Below are positions 1 through 5,946 of a stretch of DNA of 21,262 nt, in pieces. Positions within the stretch are counted from its first letter, which is position 1; every line of letters starts with the position of its first letter. Location: the NCBI GenBank assembly GCA_002327225.1, contig DCUN01000044.1:1-21262 (forward strand), written 5' to 3'. Both the position numbers and the translations under genes were made by a program. This DNA is from Desulfobulbaceae bacterium UBA2213. GTDB lineage: Bacteria > Desulfobacterota > Desulfobulbia > Desulfobulbales > Desulfocapsaceae. A model generated the notes under the pieces. The model ran no database searches. It saw only the letters and a list, made by a program, of their open reading frames with translations, and was not told the DNA's origin.

Positions 1-1
1 C

Positions 2-13
2 ACCTGATCAGGT
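2..13. promoter_or_regulatory. 12-bp perfect palindrome in the leader of the first gene
   Basis: The sequence ACCTGATCAGGT is its own reverse complement and lies about 60 bases before the first start codon. It could be an operator, or just the edge of a feature cut by the window. A ribosome binding site AGGAG follows at 58-62, with a long 11-base spacer to the ATG at 74. No convincing -35/-10 pair was seen. The role is a guess. Confidence 0.25.
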
Positions 14-73
14 ATTCTTGGCTGTGTAATCAAATCTTACCGTTACAACTTTAAGTCAGGAGTTTTACGATTC

Positions 74-877
74 ATGAATTGTTCCTGTTATGTCCTGCAT
101 GTGAAAAAAGGCGCTGAAGACAGGGAGACCAGCATTGTTAAACAATTTTCAATTCTCGGTCTGCCATTTGAATGGATACTGGAGTATGACATCCCGGAAA
201 TTACCGAGGAAGTTCTTTCTCACTACAAACATCATGGAACGGAACTCCAACCAGAAGAGATTTCATGCTGTCTGAAACACTTCACCGCCTGGGAAAAGAT
301 AGCTGCCTCCCCTGCGGAAGGAGGGTTTATCTTTGAAGACGATGCCCTCATTGATACCGCAAGATTTAAACACATCGCCCTGCAAGCCCTCTCTGAATTT
401 ACTGCTGACTGGCACAATCTAGGCCACATTTCTTTTGGTGAGGGCTGTGTCATGTCCGTCCCCTGGACTCAAATCAAGAAAGGCACGATGCTTTACCGGG
501 CCGAACTTGTCAGGGCCGCAGACTCTTACTGGATCACCAAAAAAACGGCCCAACTCCGGCTGCAATGGCTTCAGCAAAACGGTTTCTGTTGGCCGGCAGA
601 CCACATGATAAACAAAATCGACAATGAACTGGATATTCCCATCTTGTGGCTTGAACCAACAGTCGTAAAACAAGGTTCCTATTGCGGACTTTTCGGTTCA
701 ATTATTCAGAATACCGGGCGCGGCAACGTGCTCAACAAGTTGACTCTTACCATTAAAAGGATCCGCAGGCACTACCTCTACCCTCTCATAGGGATTGACC
801 AGAGAGTCCTTGATAATAAACTCAGATCTATTCTTCAAATTGAAGCCCACAGGGCTCCTCGTCAGAGGGAAACGTGA
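74..877 (+). CDS. Glycosyltransferase family 25 (LPS/LOS core type) protein
   Basis: This 267-residue protein has the layout of the GT25 family, which includes LgtB/LpsA-like enzymes that add sugars to lipooligosaccharide cores on the cytoplasmic side. Visible family signs are the N-terminal YVLHVKKGAEDR strand region, a stretch around residues 56-70 (PEEISCCLKHFTAWEKI) matching the GT25 E-x-GC-x-SH-x-x-x-W segment but with CCLKH, the acidic FEDDA motif near residues 86-90 that would bind the metal and nucleotide sugar, and SYWITKKTA followed by WPADHMI, matching the usual AYxIT...PVDxxI region. The ATG is preceded by AGGAG. The stop overlaps the GTG start of the O-antigen ligase-like gene (GTGA), so the two are probably translationally coupled. 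The sugar donor and acceptor cannot be read from the sequence. Confidence 0.8.
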   Translation: MNCSCYVLHVKKGAEDRETSIVKQFSILGLPFEWILEYDIPEITEEVLSHYKHHGTELQPEEISCCLKHFTAWEKIAASPAEGGFIFEDDALIDTARFKHIALQALSEFTADWHNLGHISFGEGCVMSVPWTQIKKGTMLYRAELVRAADSYWITKKTAQLRLQWLQQNGFCWPADHMINKIDNELDIPILWLEPTVVKQGSYCGLFGSIIQNTGRGNVLNKLTLTIKRIRRHYLYPLIGIDQRVLDNKLRSILQIEAHRAPRQRET

Positions 878-2283
878 AACAATTCTCAACCATGGTAAAC
901 AATTTTAACAAACTTGATTGTGTTCGCTCCCTGATCATAGCCGAGCTTGTCTGCCTGCTCTTTTCAACATCCCTGACTGGTGTTGTTGAAATTCTGCTTC
1001 TTCTCACGTTCCTTTCTTTCAAAGAACTTCGCTACCGCTTGCTGGCGAGTGTTAAACAACCGATGGTTGTAATGGCACTTGTCTGGCTGGCCGTTTTAGG
1101 GGTAGGAACTCTCTTCAGCCTTGCACCCGGTGAAGAAAGCCTTGACATCCTTGCCAGCTGGCGTAAAATTCTACTTATCCCCATGGCCGCTGCAGTTTTT
1201 GAAGACGACTCCTGGAAATTGCGGATGGCATGGACTTTTCTGTATGCGGCGATCCTTAGCCTGGCGCTTTCATATCTCAGCTGGTTTATGGAGATTATTA
1301 TTCATGAACGGCCTGGTATCATTATTCATAATCATGCAACCCAGGGCATGGTTTTCGGGGTCGCACTTTTTACTGCGGCAGTACTCTTGCGGTTCAAGAT
1401 CGCCACCAGCAGAGGGAGCAGGGTGTTGCTGGCTGCAGCCTCTTTTTTCCTTCTCCTCAACATCCTTCTCATAACACCCGGGCGCAGTGGCTATCTGGCT
1501 CTTCTGGTCTTAACCGCAGTCCTCTCCTTTTTCAGTGTTAAAGGATGGCCGCGATATGTTCTTTGTCTGTCTCTCCCGCTCATCATAGGGCTAGCTCTCT
1601 TCCTTTCACCTCTTGCAAAAAAAGGGATAATGCAGGGAATCAATGAAATACAGCAGTATGATCAAGCGGAGTCTGTCACTTCAATGGGCACACGAGTGAT
1701 CATGTGGCAAAACACCTTGAAGATCATTCAGCAGCGACCACTGTTCGGCCATGGAACCGGTGCCTTTCTTGAGGCCTACCGCAAGCAGGTCAAGGGCGTT
1801 TCCGGCTGGCAGGGAGAGCTTGCCCATGACCCTCACAATCAATATCTACGGGTCGCAGCGGAACATGGCCTGGCCGGTCTCATACTCTTCCTGGTGTTTA
1901 TCGCCGCCTTTTTCAGACAGAACGTCACCGGTTGGCCGCGTATCATAGGAGTTGGTATCCTTTTATCCTGGTGCGCCACAAGTCTCTTCAGCGCTCATTT
2001 TAACACCTTTACCGAAGGAAGATTTTTGATGATCTGGTGCGGGGCCTTTTTGGCCAGTGGCCTGTATCCGGCAAAAAAACAGGCCAGCAGCAGTGGAACA
2101 ACACACTGCCTGAAGGTGTTTGACAAGATATCGGTTTACCTCATGACCTGCTGCGGCGGGTCGGGTTTTTTATCAAATCTTAAAAAAGGAGCCTTGCCAT
2201 GTGGGAAGTCATTGTTGATAAAGATAAGTGCCAGGGAAGTGAAGAGTGCATCAACGCCTGTCCGGTATCCGTCTATGAGCTGA
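874..2283 (+). CDS. O-antigen ligase/polymerase family (Wzy_C) membrane protein, with a suspect 3' end
   Basis: The protein is dominated by about ten hydrophobic segments. It has the family's large periplasmic loop followed by the Wzy_C signature around residues 300-340: GTGAFLEAYR, then HDPHNQYL...AEHGLAGL. The invariant His/Asn region and the GRSGYLAL segment support an O-antigen ligase or polymerase that handles lipid-linked glycans at the inner membrane. The GTG at 874 overlaps the upstream stop; an in-frame ATG at 892 is an alternative start. The last roughly 68 codons are doubtful: they run after an A7 tract at 2073-2079, across a terminator-like hairpin, and 85 bases into the ferredoxin gene. 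In both other frames the reading would stop at 2111-2113 or 2121-2123, just before that hairpin. A one-base indel in the A7 tract, natural or from sequencing, is the simplest explanation. Confidence 0.75.
   Translation: MKQFSTMVNNFNKLDCVRSLIIAELVCLLFSTSLTGVVEILLLLTFLSFKELRYRLLASVKQPMVVMALVWLAVLGVGTLFSLAPGEESLDILASWRKILLIPMAAAVFEDDSWKLRMAWTFLYAAILSLALSYLSWFMEIIIHERPGIIIHNHATQGMVFGVALFTAAVLLRFKIATSRGSRVLLAAASFFLLLNILLITPGRSGYLALLVLTAVLSFFSVKGWPRYVLCLSLPLIIGLALFLSPLAKKGIMQGINEIQQYDQAESVTSMGTRVIMWQNTLKIIQQRPLFGHGTGAFLEAYRKQVKGVSGWQGELAHDPHNQYLRVAAEHGLAGLILFLVFIAAFFRQNVTGWPRIIGVGILLSWCATSLFSAHFNTFTEGRFLMIWCGAFLASGLYPAKKQASSSGTTHCLKVFDKISVYLMTCCGGSGFLSNLKKGALPCGKSLLIKISAREVKSASTPVRYPSMS
2145..2171 (+). 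terminator. Rho-independent terminator-like hairpin before the ferredoxin gene
   Basis: GACCTGC (2145-2151) pairs with GCGGGTC (2156-2162), with one G-T pair and a four-base loop, then GGG and a run of six T. It sits where the O-antigen ligase-like gene would be expected to end, but inside the open frame as it stands. This supports the idea that the last part of that frame is not genuine coding sequence. Confidence 0.55.
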
Positions 2284-2384
2284 TTGATGGCAAGGCGGAA
2301 CCGGTGAACGCTGACGAATGTATCGGCTGTGAGACTTGCGTTGAGGTCTGTCCCCATGGAGCCTGTACCGTCACCGAGATTTGA
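2199..2384 (+). CDS. 7Fe-type bacterial ferredoxin, [3Fe-4S][4Fe-4S], ferredoxin III-like
   Basis: This 61-residue soluble electron carrier has two cysteine motifs. The second is canonical (C41, C44, C47, C51-P). In the first, C11 and C17 and C21-P are present, but the usual second cysteine is Ser14. In D. africanus ferredoxin III the same position is Asp14 and cluster I is a [3Fe-4S] centre that can take up a fourth metal, so a 7Fe protein with Ser at the labile corner is inferred here. C56 is an additional non-motif cysteine. The length and the motif spacing match the africanus protein as remembered. The ATG has a good ribosome binding site (AAAAGGAG, 7-base spacer). The gene overlaps the open frame of the preceding O-antigen ligase-like gene by 85 bases, probably an artefact of that gene's damaged end. 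rsmE starts 27 bases downstream. Confidence 0.9.
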   Translation: MWEVIVDKDKCQGSEECINACPVSVYELIDGKAEPVNADECIGCETCVEVCPHGACTVTEI

Positions 2385-2411
2385 CTCTCACGCTCTTTTC
2401 CTGGTCTCATA

Positions 2412-3152
2412 ATGCGTAGATTTTTTTTTGAACCGTCAGCCAGAAATGGCGATGAGGTCCTGCTTCCTGAGAGCGAGTCGCGCCATATCGTCAAATCGCT
2501 GCGGCTGCATGTCGGCTCCCAGGTGCAGCTCTTTGATGGCACGGGGATGCGTTATCTGGCCGAGATAACAAGCATTGACCGACAGGTTGCGGCCCGCATC
2601 CTTGAGGCTGATGACGATCAGCAGGAGGGAAAGGTGCTGCTGCATGTGGGCCAGGCGATGCTGAAAAATACCAAAATGGATTTTCTCGTCGAGAAATGTA
2701 CGGAACTGGGAGTCGCCAGCTTCAGCCCTTTTGTCAGCAGTCGCTGTCAGGGAAAAATGGATGATGAACAGCGTGGCGGCAAGCGGCATCAGCGCTGGCA
2801 GCGGATTGTGGAGTCCGCCTGCAAGCAGTGCTCCCGCCCCCGGCCCATGGAGATTCACGACACCCTCTCCCTGGCAGGGCTCTGTCCCTCTGCAGAACAG
2901 GAGCCGCACACCCTGCGCCTCCTGTTCTGGGAAGAGGAAAAAGAGAGCAGCCTGCACGACCTGCCTCCCTTTACTGATTACCGGCAGATTCATCTCCTGC
3001 TGGGGCCTGAAGGCGGTTTCAGCAAAGAGGAGGTCGAACTCGCCTCCCGCGCAGGCTATCAGAGCGTCACGCTCGGCTCGCAGATCTTACGGGCCGAGAC
3101 CGCTACAGTGGCCGCCGTTTCGATTGTCCGCTATCTGGCCGGCGATATCTAA
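2412..3152 (+). CDS. rsmE: 16S rRNA (uracil-1498-N3)-methyltransferase RsmE
   Basis: RsmE methylates N3 of U1498 in 16S rRNA of the 30S subunit using S-adenosylmethionine. At 246 residues the protein is the usual size. The N-terminal PUA-like region starts MRRFFFEP and contains HIVKSLRLHVG. The C-terminal SPOUT knot carries the diagnostic LLLGPEGGFSKEE (about residues 196-208) and LGSQILRAETA (about 222-232), which form the cofactor pocket. QAMLKNTKMDFLVEKCTELGV is typical of the family's central part. No strong ribosome binding site is visible before the ATG, so coupling to the ferredoxin transcript is likely. A long hairpin lies 18 bases after the stop. Confidence 0.95.
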   Translation: MRRFFFEPSARNGDEVLLPESESRHIVKSLRLHVGSQVQLFDGTGMRYLAEITSIDRQVAARILEADDDQQEGKVLLHVGQAMLKNTKMDFLVEKCTELGVASFSPFVSSRCQGKMDDEQRGGKRHQRWQRIVESACKQCSRPRPMEIHDTLSLAGLCPSAEQEPHTLRLLFWEEEKESSLHDLPPFTDYRQIHLLLGPEGGFSKEEVELASRAGYQSVTLGSQILRAETATVAAVSIVRYLAGDI

Positions 3153-3170
3153 CCCCAATGAACGGGATAA

Positions 3171-3228
3171 GTGCCTTTCGCAGCTCATTTTCTTGTGAAA
3201 AAAAACAAGAAAATGAGCTGTAAGGCAC
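3171..3228. terminator. Long bipartite hairpin between convergent genes
   Basis: The inner arms CAGCTCATTTTCTTGT (3181-3196) and ACAAGAAAATGAGCTG (3205-3220) are perfect 16-bp complements around an 8-base A-rich loop. The outer arms GTGCCTT (3171-3177) and AAGGCAC (3222-3228) extend the stem. It separates rsmE on the plus strand from the hypothetical gene on the minus strand and could stop transcription from both sides. There is no run of T after the stem on either strand; the T run lies in the loop on the minus strand. Confidence 0.6.
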
Positions 3229-3236
3229 TAAAACCG

Positions 3237-4379
3237 TTATGCGCAGACCGCCACCAGTGCATGGTGGCTGGACGGCATCTCATCTGTGCCCTGCGCCTTG
3301 CCAAGCAACTCTGAAAAAGTCATCCCTGGCAGAAGAAAGAGGGTCAGTGTCGTGCGGCCAGAGTGAATGGCCGGAAATGACGATTCCAGCCCGGCGTTCC
3401 ACGCCTCCTGCCATGCCTCCGCCTGCGGCAGAAGCAAGGCCGGAACAGTGGCGTCCTTGATCTCGGTCGTAACCAGTTTGTCCAAGGCCTCAGCCATTTC
3501 CTGCAGCTGGGCCTGCATCCTGGTCCTGAACTGCTCGACCTCCCGGCTCACTTCATTCCCCTCCCGGCTGATCCTGTCCGGAAGATCAATCTGCAGAAGC
3601 GCTATCGGTGCGCGCCCGCTTTCACGCTCATACTGCTCCAGAAGGATATCCGCTGCCTCCTGACGCCTGGTCGTCCACAGCCGGAAGGTGGGCAGAGGGC
3701 CAGACACAAACAATCTGCTCCAGGCACGCAGACGATTTTTGATCATCCCGGGCCGGGGCTGATTCATCTTCTGTTTCAGTTCCAGCAGTTCAATGAACGG
3801 ATCTTCTTCCTCGGCAACCTCCTCATCCCCGCTCTCCCTGATCTCGCCCTGCAGACGTCTGAACAGCGCTATCTCCTGATCGTCGATCGTGGCCAGCTGC
3901 AGGGCGAGCTCCTCCTCCTCCTGATCCAGTACCTCGGCAATCGAAAGCACCAGCCGGGCCTGCCACAGGGCCAGACGCTCCTGCTCATTGGTGGCATCAG
4001 CATCCTGCTCCACACCCTGGAGGAGTGAGGAGATAATCGTCTGTTTGGAGCCATCACCACGACTGGCCGGAGCGGATAGAGATGCCAGGGACAGATAACT
4101 TAACTGCTCGACATAATTATCTTTCCTTGTTTTTATATCATGAAGCAGATGAAGAAAGCGATCCCGATCCCGCCCCAGTCTGGAAGGAGTATGGACTTGA
4201 CAGAAGCCCGATTCCGTGAAAGGATGACGGCCTGGTGCAGATGCTTCGCCCCCCTCTTCCTTCTCGTCGTGCTCAACTGGCTGGAGCAGATGGACGCTGT
4301 TGAAAAAGAGGGCCAGGGGTAACTGCTGATGAAGGGGAAGACGTGTATCCGGAAAATAAATCGTATCGAGAGTGTTCAT
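3237..4379 (-). CDS. Hypothetical protein with a conserved-looking N-terminus and acidic coiled-coil centre
   Basis: I do not recognise a named family. The protein of about 380 residues starts MNTLDTIYFPDT, followed by QQLPLALFFNSVHLLQPVE, a pattern I associate loosely with uncharacterised deltaproteobacterial proteins of similar length. It has no signal peptide or membrane helix. The centre is rich in Glu/Asp and Gln (VLDQEEEELALQL, GDEEVAEEEDPF), is probably helical, and is followed by the segment LPTFRLWTTRRQEAADIL. The C-terminal part contains a hydrophobic LTLFLLPGMTF stretch. The ATG at 4379 is preferred over a TTG two codons upstream (4385). No ribosome binding site is visible. Its start touches the start of the divergent membrane protein. 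The function is unknown. Confidence 0.7.
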   Translation of the reverse strand: MNTLDTIYFPDTRLPLHQQLPLALFFNSVHLLQPVEHDEKEEGGEASAPGRHPFTESGFCQVHTPSRLGRDRDRFLHLLHDIKTRKDNYVEQLSYLSLASLSAPASRGDGSKQTIISSLLQGVEQDADATNEQERLALWQARLVLSIAEVLDQEEEELALQLATIDDQEIALFRRLQGEIRESGDEEVAEEEDPFIELLELKQKMNQPRPGMIKNRLRAWSRLFVSGPLPTFRLWTTRRQEAADILLEQYERESGRAPIALLQIDLPDRISREGNEVSREVEQFRTRMQAQLQEMAEALDKLVTTEIKDATVPALLLPQAEAWQEAWNAGLESSFPAIHSGRTTLTLFLLPGMTFSELLGKAQGTDEMPSSHHALVAVCA

Positions 4380-4676
4380 ATGCAAAGTTTCAAAGAAAAA
4401 GTATCATTTTATCTGACCGCAGCAGTCTACCTGCTTTTTAATCTGCGGCCAGCTGCCGATCTGACAAGGACCCTGCAGTCGACCCTGTGGCAGATCCTGC
4501 AGACGGCTCCGTACGTGGCCGGCCTCACCTGGTTTGTCATCGCCCTGCTGCAATACATGGCCGATGGAGAAAAGGTCCCCTGGGAACACCGTTTTCGCTT
4601 ATTTTTCACCATAGGAATTTTAGCGGGTCTTGTCTATGCAATTATTGAATATACAGGGAAAGGGGTTGGGCAGTAG
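4380..4676 (+). CDS. Small two-helix membrane protein, unknown function
   Basis: From the ATG at 4380 the protein is 98 residues. It has a hydrophobic segment near residues 8-24 (VSFYLTAAVYLLFNL), an amphipathic stretch with TLWQILQTAPYVAGLTWFVIALLQYMA, and a final helix (FTIGILAGLVYAIIEYTG). A start at 4329 would add 17 residues, but they are polar and would overlap the divergent gene's coding sequence; a weak AGGGG lies before it. I chose 4380 because the hydrophobic protein begins sensibly there. It divides head-to-head with the minus-strand hypothetical gene at CATATG. No family is recognised. Confidence 0.55.
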   Translation: MQSFKEKVSFYLTAAVYLLFNLRPAADLTRTLQSTLWQILQTAPYVAGLTWFVIALLQYMADGEKVPWEHRFRLFFTIGILAGLVYAIIEYTGKGVGQ

Positions 4677-4879
4677 GCAGGAAGCGATGACAGTCCATTT
4701 TGACCTGTTTGAGATCATGGATGGGGAGCAGCTGCGGACCACAGAGGCCACAACTGCCTGAGGGAACGGACGAATTCAGAAATGAATCAAGACCTGGCTG
4801 AGTTCCGTCCGGAAAAGATACGCCGCCACATTTCCGACTATTTTGCACAATAAACACAAAAAGTCTGTTAGCGAACCTG
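4677..4879 (+). other. Non-coding stretch with short possible gene remnants
   Basis: No complete gene is visible. Two short frames could be remains of a small gene upstream of the Fic gene: 4687-4761 (MTVHFDLFEIMDGEQL..., 24 codons and a stop) and 4782-4853 (MNQDLAEFRPEKIRRHISDY..., 23 codons and a stop). They are in different frames, so if they belonged to one protein a frameshift has separated them. I cannot name the parent protein. Confidence 0.3.
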
Positions 4880-4908
4880 CTTGACAGAAAACTTGACTTA
4901 TGCTTGAC
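4880..4908 (+). promoter_or_regulatory. Three CTTGAC direct repeats directly before the Fic start codon
   Basis: CTTGAC occurs at 4880-4885, 4892-4897 and 4903-4908, spaced 12 and 11 bases, about one helical turn apart. The last copy ends 7 bases before the ATG at 4916, and there is no ribosome binding site. The first copy contains a consensus -35 hexamer (TTGACA) but I see no matching -10. Such phasing suits an operator, possibly for the Fic protein's own C-terminal winged-helix domain. This is an inference. Confidence 0.4.
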
Positions 4909-4915
4909 TCATAGC

Positions 4916-5926
4916 ATGTCTTACGAACCCTATTACACTATCAGCCCCCGGCTGCTCACCTTGGTAGAAGCGGTGGCCGCCTTGCGGGAACGCTTTCAGG
5001 GGGCGGCGATCGAACGTTCCTGGATTCCCGCCCTGCAAAAGGATACCCGCACCCGCAATGTCCATGCCTCCACCGCCATTGAGGGCAATCCACTGACCCT
5101 GGAGCAAGTGCGCGCCCTGGAAGAGGGCCGGGAACCGGCAGCCTCGGACCAGCGATCACGGCGCGAGGTGCTCAACTCTATCGCCGGTCTGCGTTATGTG
5201 GAAAAACATGCCGGCAAGGAAATAATCCGCCATGAAGATGTGTTTGACCTGCATCGCATCCTGGCAGGCGGGGTGATGGATCAGGGGGATGCCGGACGGT
5301 ACCGCTCCATCGCCGTGCGCGTGGGGAACTATATGCCGCCCGCCCCGGCCGAGGTCTCCGGATTGATGTTCGAGCTGCTGGAGTGGTGTCACACTAAAGC
5401 GGGCGAGATTTCACCTGTGCTCAGTTCCGCTATTCTCCACTACCGTTTCGAGGCCATCCATCCTTTTGCTGACGGCAATGGCCGCACGGGACGCGCTCTG
5501 GCTCTCTGGGAACTGTACCGGCGTGGTTTTGACACCCACCACATTTTTTCGGTGGATGAATACTACTGGGAAGACCGACCGCGCTACTACGCCGCCCTGC
5601 AGGCCGTGCGGCAAGCCGGCGAAGACCTGACCGCCTGGCTGGAGTACACCACCGAAGGACTTCAACTGACCCTGGAACGTGTCTGGCTGCGAACCCAGAC
5701 CCTCCAGCTCAATACGCCGACAAAACTACTCGTCCTGCGCCCAAGGCAGGAGCGGCTCCTGCACCTTTTGCGTGATCATGGGAGCATGGCCCCGGCTGAA
5801 CTCTGGGCCGCCCTCGACATTTCCCGTCAAGGCGCAATGGATCTGCTTCGTCCTCTGCTTGAAGCGGGAATGGTGGAAAAGATCGGCGGTAAAAAAACCG
5901 GTCGTTACGCCCTGCGCAAGCCATAA
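4916..5926 (+). CDS. Fic family protein (AMPylase type) with C-terminal winged helix
   Basis: This 336-residue protein carries the Fic catalytic motif HPFADGNGRTGR near residues 182-193, where the His is the general base and the Asp/Glu position binds metal during transfer of AMP or a related group to a target hydroxyl. An N-terminal inhibitory helix motif (S/T)xxxE(G/N) is visible as STAIEGN near residues 52-58, so this is a class II, self-inhibited Fic protein. The last 65 residues (LLHLLRDHGSMAPAEL...SRQGAMDLLRPLLEAGMV) resemble a winged helix-turn-helix. The ATG at 4916 is preferred; a TTG at 4904 would add four residues. recC begins 20 bases after the stop with no terminator, so the gene probably leads the recCBD transcript. 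The target protein is unknown. Confidence 0.88.
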   Translation: MSYEPYYTISPRLLTLVEAVAALRERFQGAAIERSWIPALQKDTRTRNVHASTAIEGNPLTLEQVRALEEGREPAASDQRSRREVLNSIAGLRYVEKHAGKEIIRHEDVFDLHRILAGGVMDQGDAGRYRSIAVRVGNYMPPAPAEVSGLMFELLEWCHTKAGEISPVLSSAILHYRFEAIHPFADGNGRTGRALALWELYRRGFDTHHIFSVDEYYWEDRPRYYAALQAVRQAGEDLTAWLEYTTEGLQLTLERVWLRTQTLQLNTPTKLLVLRPRQERLLHLLRDHGSMAPAELWAALDISRQGAMDLLRPLLEAGMVEKIGGKKTGRYALRKP

Positions 5927-5946
5927 TCAGAGACGAAATCAAACCC

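Noticed and set aside
2821..2880. Another copy of the 54-bp repeat in rsmE (CCATGGAGATTCACGACACC and CCCTGGC)
   Set aside because: The match is loose and the RsmE protein sequence is normal there, with no extra length.
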